Positions 52,290 through 62,314 are shown, counted from the first letter of the stretch. The stretch is 64,000 bases of DNA from an uncultured Bacteroidota bacterium (GCA_902577515.1 CACGZJ010000004.1:38283-102282); one strand, 5' to 3'. The notes: a model not told the origin generated them from the sequence alone. A program made the numbers and translations.

Positions 52290-55200
52290 ATGAAAAAAAA
52301 TATAATCTATTTATCTATTATAATGCTTGCATTAAGTTGTCAGTCAAAAGATGACTTTTTGTTTGAATTAAAACCATCCTCTGAGACTAATATTGAATTT
52401 GAGAATAATCTAATATTTGATCAAGATTTTAATGTTTATACTTACAGGAACTTTTACAATGGTGGTGGAGTTTCTATCGGAGATATAAATAATGATGGAT
52501 TAGCTGATATTTATTTTACTTCCAATCAATCTAAAAATATATTATATCTAAACAAAGGTGATTTTAAATTTCAAGATATTACTGATATCTCTGGTGTAGC
52601 TGGAAATAGAGCGTGGTCGACAGGAGTTACAATGGTAGATATTAATGCTGACGGATTTCTTGATATATATGTCTGTAATTCTGGAGATGTAAAGGGTGAT
52701 AATAAACAGAACGAATTATTTATAAATCAAGGAGATATGACATTTACCGAGGAAGCAACAAAATATGGTCTTGCTGATCCTGGATATTCAACTCATGCAA
52801 GTTTTTTTGACTATGATAAAGATGGAGATTTAGATGTCTATTTACTTAATAACTCTTACCAAGCAATTGGTAGTTTTGATCTAAGAAGAAATGAAAGACC
52901 TAAAAGAGATAAAGACGGTGGAGATAAGTTACTTGAAAATCAAAATGAAAAATTTGTTGATGTTAGTGAAAAAGCTGGTATCTATGGATCAGTAATTGGA
53001 TTTGGTCTTGGCGTTACAGTAGGTGATGTTAACTCAGATGGTTGGGAAGATATATATGTATCAAACGATTTTTTTGAGAGAGACTATTTATATATTAATA
53101 ATCAGGATGGTACCTTCTCTGAAGAATTAACTAACGCTATATCTTCAATAAGTGCTGCATCTATGGGAGCTGATATGGCAGATATTGATAATGACGGGTC
53201 TGCTGATATTTTTGTTACTGAAATGTTGCCCTCCGAGTATGAAAGGCTTAAGTCTGTTACAACCTTTGAAAATTGGGATAAGTATAAATATAATGTTGAT
53301 AATGGATATTTTCATCAATTTACTAGAAACACTCTACAACTTAACAATGGTGACAATACTTTTAGTGAAATCGGTAGACTTGCTGGTGTTGAAGCATCTG
53401 ACTGGAGTTGGGGAGCTCTTTTTTTTGATATGGATAATGATGGTTTACGTGATTTATTTATTGCAAATGGAATTTTTAGAGATTTGACTGATCAAGATTA
53501 TCTTCAATATGTTTCAAGTGAACAAGTTTTAATGTCAATAATGTCTGGTGAAGAAGTTGATTATGCAAAACTAGTTGAAATAATTCCTTCAAGACCAGTA
53601 AAGAATCATGCATATATTAATCAGGGTAACCTAACTTTTAAAAATTATGTAAATACAGGTCTTTTAATGCCAAGTTTTTCAAATGGTTCAGCATATGGAG
53701 ATCTTGATAATGACGGAGATTTAGACCTTGTTGTAAGTAATGTAAATATGCCGTCTTTTATCTACGAAAATCATACTGATAAAAAAGAAAGTGGAAACTA
53801 TCTTCAATTCAATTTAAAGGGTACAGGTAAAAACACAATGGCAATTGGAACACAAATTAAGGTTAATGATGGAAACAGTGATTTCTTTTTACAACAACAA
53901 CCAATAAGAGGTTTTCAGTCAAGTATGGATTTAAGACCACATCTAGGCCTTCCCTCTAATAGTCCAGTTGACATTGAGATAACATGGCCTAATGGCACAG
54001 TAAGCTATCTGGATAGTATTAATGTAAATCAAATCCTATCAATTAATCAAACTGATATACCAAAAACTAAAACTTTAGAAAATAAATCTACTAATTCAAA
54101 AGAATTATTTAAAAGGCTTGATTCTAATTTAGAATTTATACACAAGGAGAATTTATTTATTGACTTTAATAGAAATAGACTATTACCTCATATGTTAAGT
54201 ACTCCGGGCCCTAAAATTATTAATGGTGATATTAACGGAGATGGTTTAGATGAAATTTTTGTTCCTGGTTCTAAAGACACAAGAAGTACTTTACTTAATT
54301 GGAAAAACCAATCATTAATTCAAGATGATAGTTTTACACTAATTAATGAGACTGAGTCAGAAACTATTGAGCCTTTATTTTTTGATGCTGACTCAGATGG
54401 TGACCTTGACTTGTATACTGCCAACGGTGGAATTGAATTTTCCAAATTTATACCCTACTTGTCTGATAAGCTATACTTTAATGACGGTAGCGGTAATTTT
54501 ACTCAAAGTAAATTAGAGCTTCCAACTAACTCAAATTTCTTCAATTCTTCAACAGTTGAAGGTTCAGATATTGATAAAGATGGTGATATGGATTTGTTTG
54601 TTGGAGAAAGATTAATTTCTGATTCATATGGAGTACCAGGATCAGGAGTAATTTTATTGAATAATGGTAAAGGATCATTCAAAGATGTAACTTCTCTATA
54701 TGCCCCAGAACTTAAAGATATTGGAATGATAACTGACGCAATATTTGTTGATATTGATAATGATAACGATGAAGACTTAATTGTTATTGGAGAGTTCATG
54801 GGTATAAACATTTTATTTAATGAAAATGGTTTATTTAAATTATCTACATCAGAATTATCTAACTATAAGGGTTGGTGGCAATCTATTCAATCAGGAGATT
54901 TCAATGGTGATGGGTTATTGGATTTAGTTGTAGGAAATCATGGATTAAATTCTAGATTTAGTGCAAGTAAAGAATTTCCTATTAGATTATATGTAAATGA
55001 TTTTGATTTAAATGACCAACTCGATCCGATATTAACTTTTAAGAGAGAAAATGGTAAATTCTATCCTTATGATTTAAGACATAATCTAATTGATCAAATG
55101 AAACCGTTAAAAAAAGTGTTTCCTGATTACAGCTCATTTAGATCTGCTAGTATAGAAGATATGTTTAGCTCTGATCAGCTAGATGAAAGTCTTAAAATTG

Positions 55201-55568
55201 AGGTAAATACTCTTTCAAGTTCAATTTTTATAAATACGGGAAATGGTAAATTTGATTTTTATGAACTACCTCAAAAGGCTCAATTTTCTCCTATATATTC
55301 TTTATTTCTAAAAGACTTTGACTTGGATGGAGATTTAGATATCATAGCAGGTGGAAATTTGTACAATGCCAAGCCTGAAATTGGAAGATATGATGCCAGC
55401 TTCGGATTGTTTTTAGAGAATGACGGCAACGGTAAATTTGAAGTACCAGATAGTGGCTATGGTTTTAAATTAAAGGGTGAAGTTAGATCTATAATCTTAT
55501 CAAACTCAAACATAGTTGTAGGAAGAAATTCAGATAGCTTAGCCATTTTTAAATATTTAAATGAATAA
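52290..55568 (+). CDS. FG-GAP/VCBS repeat lipoprotein with ASPIC-UnbV domain (CRTAC1-like), copy 2
   Basis: 1092 residues from the ATG at 52290; a TTG four codons upstream is in frame but the ATG precedes a clean lipoprotein signal (LALSC, then QSKDD, a likely surface-export signal). FG-GAP loops such as GVSIGDINNDGLADIYF and GSAYGDLDNDGDLDLVV match copy 1 position for position. The ASPIC/UnbV domain is near residue 550 (PHLGLPSNSPVDIEITWPNG). The second half repeats the FDADSDGDLDLY type of loop. It overlaps copy 3 by 8 bases. Confidence 0.88.
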   Translation: MKKNIIYLSIIMLALSCQSKDDFLFELKPSSETNIEFENNLIFDQDFNVYTYRNFYNGGGVSIGDINNDGLADIYFTSNQSKNILYLNKGDFKFQDITDISGVAGNRAWSTGVTMVDINADGFLDIYVCNSGDVKGDNKQNELFINQGDMTFTEEATKYGLADPGYSTHASFFDYDKDGDLDVYLLNNSYQAIGSFDLRRNERPKRDKDGGDKLLENQNEKFVDVSEKAGIYGSVIGFGLGVTVGDVNSDGWEDIYVSNDFFERDYLYINNQDGTFSEELTNAISSISAASMGADMADIDNDGSADIFVTEMLPSEYERLKSVTTFENWDKYKYNVDNGYFHQFTRNTLQLNNGDNTFSEIGRLAGVEASDWSWGALFFDMDNDGLRDLFIANGIFRDLTDQDYLQYVSSEQVLMSIMSGEEVDYAKLVEIIPSRPVKNHAYINQGNLTFKNYVNTGLLMPSFSNGSAYGDLDNDGDLDLVVSNVNMPSFIYENHTDKKESGNYLQFNLKGTGKNTMAIGTQIKVNDGNSDFFLQQQPIRGFQSSMDLRPHLGLPSNSPVDIEITWPNGTVSYLDSINVNQILSINQTDIPKTKTLENKSTNSKELFKRLDSNLEFIHKENLFIDFNRNRLLPHMLSTPGPKIINGDINGDGLDEIFVPGSKDTRSTLLNWKNQSLIQDDSFTLINETESETIEPLFFDADSDGDLDLYTANGGIEFSKFIPYLSDKLYFNDGSGNFTQSKLELPTNSNFFNSSTVEGSDIDKDGDMDLFVGERLISDSYGVPGSGVILLNNGKGSFKDVTSLYAPELKDIGMITDAIFVDIDNDNDEDLIVIGEFMGINILFNENGLFKLSTSELSNYKGWWQSIQSGDFNGDGLLDLVVGNHGLNSRFSASKEFPIRLYVNDFDLNDQLDPILTFKRENGKFYPYDLRHNLIDQMKPLKKVFPDYSSFRSASIEDMFSSDQLDESLKIEVNTLSSSIFINTGNGKFDFYELPQKAQFSPIYSLFLKDFDLDGDLDIIAGGNLYNAKPEIGRYDASFGLFLENDGNGKFEVPDSGYGFKLKGEVRSIILSNSNIVVGRNSDSLAIFKYLNE

Positions 55569-58500
55569 GTTCTTTTTTTGTAAAATATCTGCTATTATCT
55601 TTTTTGTTGGATGTACTTCTAGCAATAATAAATCAAGTGAATTTGATTTAAAATTTAAAGCATTAGATTCAGAATTTACTGGAGTTACCTTTAATAACGA
55701 ACTTAAATCAAATAATGATCTGAATATAATAGAATATTTATATTACTACAATGGTGGAGGAGTAGCTCTTGGTGATATTAACAACGATGGGTTGGATGAT
55801 ATTTTCTTTTCAGGAAATGAAGTTAATGATGAGCTTTATTTAAATCAAGGTAATATGATATTTAAAAATATCTCTGAATCTTCAGGAATTGCAAATCAAA
55901 ACTATTGGTCTAATGGTGTTAGTATGGCTGATGTGAACAATGATGGCTATGTTGATATATATGTTTCAACTGTTAGTGATTATAAAAATCTTACAGGACA
56001 TAATAGGTTATACATTAATAATGGAGATCTAACATTTACAGAATCATCAAAAAAAATAGGATTAGATTTTCAAGGATTTGGAACTCATGCTAGTTTTTTT
56101 GATTATGATAACGATGGAGATCTAGATGTCTATCTTTTAAATCATACAATTCATACTCCAAGAAATTATGGTAGATCTGATAGAAGAATTAAAAGAGATG
56201 AAAAATCGGGAGATAGATTGTATGAGAATTTACTAAATGAAGGTACTCTTGAATTTATTGAGGTTACTGATAAAGCTGGAATTTTTTCAAGCTCTTTAGG
56301 ATATGGTTTAGCTCTATCAACTGTAGATATTAATAATGATGGATTTATAGATATTTATGTTGGTAACGACTTTCATGAAAACGACTACTTATATATAAAT
56401 AATGGCGATAAAACCTTTTCCGAACTTTCTAATAAAAAACTTTCTCATACCAGTAGATTTACTATGGGCGTTGATATAGCTGATATTAACGGTGATTTAA
56501 TTCAGGATATATTTACTCTTGACATGATGCCATATAAATCTGATATTTTTATGAAATCTGGTGGAGAGGACTCTGATAAGGTATCTCAAATCAAGAAAGA
56601 CTATGGATTTAATGAACAGCTTGCTAGGAATCATATGCAATTAGGTTCAAAACAAGGAATCTTCAAGGATGTTGCATTAATAGCAAATACTTATGCTTCA
56701 GATTGGAGTTGGTCTGTTCTTTTAGAAGATTTTGACAATGATACTGATACAGATATTTTTATTACAAATGGTATTTTTAAGAGACCAAACGATCTGGACT
56801 TTATTAACTTTCAAAGTAATGTTCTATATGAAAGTTATAATGGTGATGATGACAAACTAGAACAGGACTTAATTGATCAGATGCCCATGTTGAAACTTTC
56901 AAATACTTTATTTCTTCAAGAATCTGAGTTTAATTTTAGAATGTTAGGAGAATCTATTGGTATCCCACCTTCATATTCTAATGGGGCTGCAGTATCTGAT
57001 CTAGATAATGACGGTGATTTAGATTTAGTTTCTAATAACATAAATGAAAAAGCTCAAATTCTAGAAAATCAATCAAATAACTTAAATAATTCATTCATTA
57101 AATTGAATATTAAAAACAAAAATGGTTCACCATCACTAGGAGCTAAAGTGATTGTTCATGTTGACGGAAAGACTCTTAAAAAAGAAATTAATAACTCAAG
57201 AGGTTTTGCATCGACATCTTCATCTATAGTTCATTTTGGACTTGCAAATAATAAAATTGTAGACTCTTTAGAGGTTAAATGGCTTGACGGTACATTCAAT
57301 AAATTTTATGATTTAGATTCAAATCAAATCCATAATATTTCACCTCAATATTCAAATCTAATATCAGATTCCAATAAAGATCTAGATTTATTTAAACTAA
57401 AGGAAATTGATTTTAAACACAGTGAAAACAATTATTTAGATTATGAAAGAGAGCCTTTAATGCCTGAAAGACTATCTATAGAAGGGCCTGCATATGTGAG
57501 CTCTGATTTTAATGGGGATGGATTTAAAGACATTTTTATTGGAGGAGCTAAACTTCAGTCGCCTAAATTATTTATTCAAACATCAGATGGTCTTTTCAAT
57601 GAAGTCAATAATCTAGCTTTTAGTCAAGACTCCCAATTTGAAGATGTAGACGCTGCTGCATTTGATTTTGATCAAGATGGAGACATGGATATTTATGTTA
57701 TGAGTGGAGGTAATGAGTATATTGATGGTGACCCGAACTTAATGGACAGGCTGTATATTAATAATGGAAATGCAGTATTTAACAAGTTTCCAGCAAATTT
57801 ACCGAGCACAAATGGAGGTTCAATTTCATCAGCTGACTTCAATAATGATGGCTATCCAGATTTATTTATAGGTAGCAGATCTATTCCAGGAGGTTATGGA
57901 TTGTCCCCTGTTAGTATTATTGTTAAAAGCACTCCTGATACAGACTCATACTTTGAAGTTGTAGCTCAATCTCCTCTTGGTATGGTAACCGATAGTAAAT
58001 ACGCTGACATAAATAATGACGGAATAATGGACCTGGTTGTTATTGGTGATTGGATGCCAATTTCAATTCTAATTGGTGAAGGTGATAATAAATTTACCAA
58101 TCAGACAACTAATTATAATCTTGGTAAATCATCTGGATTTTGGAATATAGTTGAGATTGTGGATATAAATAAAGATGGCAAATTAGATATAATAGCAGGT
58201 AATGCAGGTTTAAATCATAAATGGAAAGCTAATGAAGAATTTCCTGTAAAAGTATATCTGGATGATTTTGATGAGAACTCCTCTTTAGATCCAATTATAT
58301 ATTATAATTTTTTTGGAGACCCTGTTCCATTTGCCTCCAGAGATAAATTAGTTAACTCTCTTCCATATTTAAAGAAAAAATTTTTAAAATACAATGATTT
58401 TGTTGATGCTAGAGATATTGTATCGTTAACAGAAAGAAATGACATTTTTGAAACAAAACTTGTTAATGAAATGAGGTCAATGCTATATATTCAGGATGAT

Positions 58501-58809
58501 GAAAATAAATTTATCCCTTTACCACTTCCAAATGAACTTCAGATTTCAACAATTGAAGATTTTTATATTGATGAAGATAAGATTTATTATGTTGGTAATT
58601 TTAGTGGATATGTATCTGAACTAGGACCATCTCTATCTAATTCTGGTGGTATACTTATTGGTTTTGATGGTTATGATTTTGTTAATCATAAATCTTTGGG
58701 TCTTCCAATTAACTATGAAGGAAGACATATTGATAAAATAAATAATAATACTTTATTAATTATAGGAAACAACAATAAGGCATTCAGATTAAATTTAGAT
58801 GAAAAGTAA
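55561..58809 (+). CDS. FG-GAP/VCBS repeat lipoprotein with ASPIC-UnbV domain (CRTAC1-like), copy 3
   Basis: 1082 residues. Signal ending FVGC, without the acidic export signal of copy 2 (mature start CTSSNNKSS). FG-GAP loops begin GVALGDINNDGLDDIFF near residue 62. The ASPIC/UnbV domain near residue 556 reads VHFGLANNKIVDSLEVKWLDG, with WLDG in place of WPNG. The second half has DFDQDGDMDIYV and similar loops. It is the most divergent of the three. Twelve bases separate it from the haloperoxidase-like gene. Confidence 0.88.
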   Translation: MNKFFFCKISAIIFFVGCTSSNNKSSEFDLKFKALDSEFTGVTFNNELKSNNDLNIIEYLYYYNGGGVALGDINNDGLDDIFFSGNEVNDELYLNQGNMIFKNISESSGIANQNYWSNGVSMADVNNDGYVDIYVSTVSDYKNLTGHNRLYINNGDLTFTESSKKIGLDFQGFGTHASFFDYDNDGDLDVYLLNHTIHTPRNYGRSDRRIKRDEKSGDRLYENLLNEGTLEFIEVTDKAGIFSSSLGYGLALSTVDINNDGFIDIYVGNDFHENDYLYINNGDKTFSELSNKKLSHTSRFTMGVDIADINGDLIQDIFTLDMMPYKSDIFMKSGGEDSDKVSQIKKDYGFNEQLARNHMQLGSKQGIFKDVALIANTYASDWSWSVLLEDFDNDTDTDIFITNGIFKRPNDLDFINFQSNVLYESYNGDDDKLEQDLIDQMPMLKLSNTLFLQESEFNFRMLGESIGIPPSYSNGAAVSDLDNDGDLDLVSNNINEKAQILENQSNNLNNSFIKLNIKNKNGSPSLGAKVIVHVDGKTLKKEINNSRGFASTSSSIVHFGLANNKIVDSLEVKWLDGTFNKFYDLDSNQIHNISPQYSNLISDSNKDLDLFKLKEIDFKHSENNYLDYEREPLMPERLSIEGPAYVSSDFNGDGFKDIFIGGAKLQSPKLFIQTSDGLFNEVNNLAFSQDSQFEDVDAAAFDFDQDGDMDIYVMSGGNEYIDGDPNLMDRLYINNGNAVFNKFPANLPSTNGGSISSADFNNDGYPDLFIGSRSIPGGYGLSPVSIIVKSTPDTDSYFEVVAQSPLGMVTDSKYADINNDGIMDLVVIGDWMPISILIGEGDNKFTNQTTNYNLGKSSGFWNIVEIVDINKDGKLDIIAGNAGLNHKWKANEEFPVKVYLDDFDENSSLDPIIYYNFFGDPVPFASRDKLVNSLPYLKKKFLKYNDFVDARDIVSLTERNDIFETKLVNEMRSMLYIQDDENKFIPLPLPNELQISTIEDFYIDEDKIYYVGNFSGYVSELGPSLSNSGGILIGFDGYDFVNHKSLGLPINYEGRHIDKINNNTLLIIGNNNKAFRLNLDEK

Positions 58810-58821
58810 TAAATTTGCATC

Positions 58822-60192
58822 ATGTTAAGATATTGTATAAAAGCATTTTACCTTATTTCGCTCTTATTTCTATTAAATGCATGTGAGGATGATAATAGAT
58901 ATTTAGACAGGTTAAACGAAACATCGCTGTTTAATGATTCAATGCAGCAGCTAACAGATGTTATTGTATATGATATTTTTTCACCTCCTGTTGCCTCTAG
59001 AGTATATGCCTATCCAACTGTGGCTGCATATTCGATAATGCAAAAAACATATCCAGAAAAGTATAGTAGTCTTAAGGGTCAGCTTACTGATTTTCCTGGC
59101 ATAACTGATATCAATGACCCTAATATTATTCCAAATCTATCTGCAATTCATGCTTTTTTAGTAGTTGGTAAAGCATTAATATTTTCTGAAAACAAGATTG
59201 ATGAATATAGAGAAAACCTATATGAAGAATTAAAAGATCTGGGACTCCCCAAAAAACAATTTGAGAAATCGATACAATATGGTGAAATAGTAGCTGCAGA
59301 AATTTTAAGTTGGGCTGATACGGATTTTTATAAACAAACTAGAACATATCCTAAATATACTATTCAGCAAGATGATAAATACTGGAAACCTACTCCACCA
59401 GATTATATGGAGGGTATAGAACCACATTGGAATAAAATTAGACCAATGGTTCTTCCTTTTGCGGATATTTTTAATCCACCTCCACCACTAAAAATAGATA
59501 TGGATACAAATAGTCAATTCTATAATGAGCTAATGGAAGTTTACAGAGTTGGTAAACAAGTTACTGAAGATAATGATGATAGTGAAGAAGCTAAAATTGC
59601 AGCATTCTGGGATTGCAATCCATATGTCTCCCATCATAAAGGTCATGCAATGTTTGCTACAAAAAAAATTACTCCAGGAGGTCATTGGATTGGAATTACA
59701 AAAATTGCTACTGAAATTGCAGAAGATAGTTTTGATGAAGCAATTAATTCATACTTACAAGTTTCTGTAGCATTATTTGAAGGATTTATTTCATGCTGGG
59801 ATACAAAATGGAATACTTTAGTAGTTAGACCAGAAACTTTAATAAATCAATATCTTGATGAAGAGTGGCTGCCTAAGCTACAAACACCTCCATTCCCTGA
59901 GTACACATCAGGTCACTCAGTTATTTCAAAAGCTTCAGCAGTTGTTTTAACTAAAATCTATGGTGATAATTTTTCATTTGATGATACAACAGAAGTTAAA
60001 TATGGTCTACCTGTAAGGTCATTTAACTCATTTATGCATGCTGCTGATGAGGCAGCTATTTCGAGACTTTACGGTGGTATTCATTATAGAATGGCCATTG
60101 AATATGGTGTTGAACAAGGAGAAAAAGTTGGGAATTATATCTCTCAAAATCTAACTACTTTATCAAACACTCAAGAAGTAGCTCAGAATTAA
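58822..60192 (+). CDS. Vanadium-dependent haloperoxidase-type PAP2 lipoprotein
   Basis: 456 residues. Lipobox LLNAC followed by EDD, a likely surface-export signal. All three vanadate/phosphate-site motifs of the PAP2/haloperoxidase superfamily are present: KWNTLVVRP (K329, R336, P337), TSGH (S363-G364-H365, with Thr in place of Pro in PSGH) and SRLYGGIH (S414-R415 to H421). Family members are either haloperoxidases using vanadate or acid phosphatases. The motif order and spacings (26 and 49 residues) fit haloperoxidases. It ends 13 bases before the GH97 gene. Haloperoxidase activity itself is not shown by sequence. Confidence 0.85.
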   Translation: MLRYCIKAFYLISLLFLLNACEDDNRYLDRLNETSLFNDSMQQLTDVIVYDIFSPPVASRVYAYPTVAAYSIMQKTYPEKYSSLKGQLTDFPGITDINDPNIIPNLSAIHAFLVVGKALIFSENKIDEYRENLYEELKDLGLPKKQFEKSIQYGEIVAAEILSWADTDFYKQTRTYPKYTIQQDDKYWKPTPPDYMEGIEPHWNKIRPMVLPFADIFNPPPPLKIDMDTNSQFYNELMEVYRVGKQVTEDNDDSEEAKIAAFWDCNPYVSHHKGHAMFATKKITPGGHWIGITKIATEIAEDSFDEAINSYLQVSVALFEGFISCWDTKWNTLVVRPETLINQYLDEEWLPKLQTPPFPEYTSGHSVISKASAVVLTKIYGDNFSFDDTTEVKYGLPVRSFNSFMHAADEAAISRLYGGIHYRMAIEYGVEQGEKVGNYISQNLTTLSNTQEVAQN

Positions 60193-60205
60193 AAAAACCT
60201 TAATT

Positions 60206-62314
60206 ATGAAAAAAATATTTCTAGTATTTACACTAATATTATTTACATCGTGTGGAATGAATAATCAGGTAGTTAATAAATCTCCTGATTCATCTGTAGA
60301 GTTAACTTTTAAAGTTAATGATGGAAGCCCATATTATTCAATTAAAAAAAATAATAAGATTATTGTAGATGAGTCACTGTTAGGACTTATGCTAAAAAAT
60401 AATCTAGATTTTACAAATGATCTAAAAATTAAAAATATTTTAAGTTCGTCTCACTCATCTAAATGGTCTCCGACTTTTGGTGAAGAAAAAAATATTTTAA
60501 ATGAGTATAACCAAATGAAAGTGTTATTATCTAAAGACAGTTTAGAAATGCTGCTTTTATTTAAAATATTTAATGATGGTGTAGCTTTTAAATATGAGGT
60601 TCCAAACCAAAAAAATATAATTAGTTATGATATAATCGATGAGAAAACAGAGTTTAATTTATCATCTGATGATAAAGCATGGTGGATTCCAGCTTTCTCG
60701 TACAGGAGATATGAATTTCTTCATGCACTATCATCTGTTGATAGTATTTCAAAAAAATACTTCTCTGAAAACGTTGAGGATATAACATATGATTCCCTGG
60801 GTATAGACGCTGCACATACTCCTTTTACTTTAAAAAAGAAAAATGGATTCTATGTTAGTATTCATGAGGCTAATCTTGTTAATTATTCTTCTATGACTCT
60901 AGCGCCAAAAGGAGATGGATTACTAGAAGCAGAATTATATCCATGGTCAGATGGAATTAAAGTTAAACTAAATTCTAATATTTCTTCTCCTTGGAGAACA
61001 ATCCAAATTACAGAAAATAGCTCTGATCTTTTATTATCAAACATGATATTAAACTTAAATGATGATCCTGATCAAGGAAAAGATTTTTCATGGGTAAAAC
61101 CTGGAAAGTATATGGGGGTTTGGTGGGAAATGATAGGAACAAATGAATCAACATGGTGGCCTTCAGCAAATCATGGTGCTAATAATAAAAAAGTAACTAA
61201 ATATATTGACTTCGCTTCAGAGCATGGATTTGACGGACTTTTAGTTGAAGGTTGGAATGAAGGTTGGCATCCTGGGTGGTGTTGTTCAGGTAATGGAAAT
61301 CCATTTAGTTTTACTAAAACTCAGAAAGATTTCAATCTACCATATTTATCAGAATATGCTCTTGATAAAGGTATTAGACTCGTTGGTCATCATGAAACTG
61401 GAGGTCAAATTCAAAATTATGAAAACCAATTAGACGAAGCTTTTAGTCTATATCAAAAACATGGTATCAAATTTATTAAAACAGGTTATGTTAATGATGT
61501 TAGTAAAAACATTAAAAGAACTAATGAGAATGGAGAAACTGTATTTGAGTGGCACCATGGACAATACATGATTAATCATATGCAAAAAGTAATAGAAAAA
61601 GCTGCTGAATATGAAATTAGTATTATTAAACATGAACCAATTAAGGATACTGGTTTGCGAAGAAAATACCCAAATTTTATCTCAAGAGAAGGAGCTAAAG
61701 GACAAGAATTCAATGGCTTTTCTTCTAATGGTGTTAATCATATAACGATACTTCCATTTACTAGGATGTTGAGTGGTCCAATGGATTACACACCTGGTAT
61801 TTTTAAATTAAATAACTTTAGATATGTATCTCCAGATAATAGAGTTATCGATAAAAATGCAATTGTTCCATCTACAATCACAAAGGAATTAGCTCTTTAT
61901 GTAGTTTTATATTCCCCAATGCAAATGGCTGCCGATCTTCCTGATCATTATTTAGCTCATCGAAAAGCATTTAAATTTATTAAAGATGTTCCTGTTGACT
62001 GGTCTGAAAGAAAAATAACCGACAGTGAAATTGGAAGCCATTTAATAATTGCTAGAAAAGATAAATACTCAGAAAATTGGTATGTAGGAGGAATAACTAA
62101 TGAAAATGAAAAAATTATATCATTTGACTTTAGTTTTCTGGATGAAAACAAAAACTATAAACTAAAACTATTTAGTGATTCTTCAGATACTCACTGGAAA
62201 GATAACCCCATGGAATATGAAATTTCTAATCAAGAAATTGATTCTAACTCCAAGCTTGAATTAAGAATGGCTCCTGGAGGAGGTTTTGCTATGGAAATTA
62301 TTTTACAAGACTAA
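60206..62314 (+). CDS. Glycoside hydrolase family 97 (SusB-like alpha-glycosidase)
   Basis: 702 residues. Lipobox TSC at about residue 16 without an acidic export signal, suggesting a periplasmic or inner-leaflet location. An N-terminal beta-sandwich is followed by the TIM-barrel core with MGVWWEM, LLVEGWNEGWHPG (E348) and GHHETGG (E397). Near the end of the barrel are HEPI (E477), SREG (E495) and GQEFN (E501). The spacings 477/495/501 equal those I recall for SusB E508/E526/E532, the Ca-ligand and acid residues of the inverting alpha-glucosidase branch. Retaining GH97 enzymes lack these. Substrate is probably an alpha-glucosidic linkage, not certain. Confidence 0.9.
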   Translation: MKKIFLVFTLILFTSCGMNNQVVNKSPDSSVELTFKVNDGSPYYSIKKNNKIIVDESLLGLMLKNNLDFTNDLKIKNILSSSHSSKWSPTFGEEKNILNEYNQMKVLLSKDSLEMLLLFKIFNDGVAFKYEVPNQKNIISYDIIDEKTEFNLSSDDKAWWIPAFSYRRYEFLHALSSVDSISKKYFSENVEDITYDSLGIDAAHTPFTLKKKNGFYVSIHEANLVNYSSMTLAPKGDGLLEAELYPWSDGIKVKLNSNISSPWRTIQITENSSDLLLSNMILNLNDDPDQGKDFSWVKPGKYMGVWWEMIGTNESTWWPSANHGANNKKVTKYIDFASEHGFDGLLVEGWNEGWHPGWCCSGNGNPFSFTKTQKDFNLPYLSEYALDKGIRLVGHHETGGQIQNYENQLDEAFSLYQKHGIKFIKTGYVNDVSKNIKRTNENGETVFEWHHGQYMINHMQKVIEKAAEYEISIIKHEPIKDTGLRRKYPNFISREGAKGQEFNGFSSNGVNHITILPFTRMLSGPMDYTPGIFKLNNFRYVSPDNRVIDKNAIVPSTITKELALYVVLYSPMQMAADLPDHYLAHRKAFKFIKDVPVDWSERKITDSEIGSHLIIARKDKYSENWYVGGITNENEKIISFDFSFLDENKNYKLKLFSDSSDTHWKDNPMEYEISNQEIDSNSKLELRMAPGGGFAMEIILQD

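Noticed and set aside
53152..53487. 111-codon hydrophobic open frame overlapping CRTAC copy 2
   Set aside because: It is the +1 frame of Asp/Asn-Gly-rich coding sequence, whose codons read as Ile/Leu/Met in the shifted frame. Similar shadows occur in copy 1 (49067-49276) and the haloperoxidase gene (59549-59770).
48640..58100. Many near-repeated DNA segments encoding GDINNDG/GDLDNDGDLDL, at first sight a DNA repeat array
   Set aside because: Spacing is irregular, the repeats stay in frame and they encode calcium loops of FG-GAP blades. They are protein repeats, not CRISPR or DNA repeats. No CRISPR array is visible in the window.
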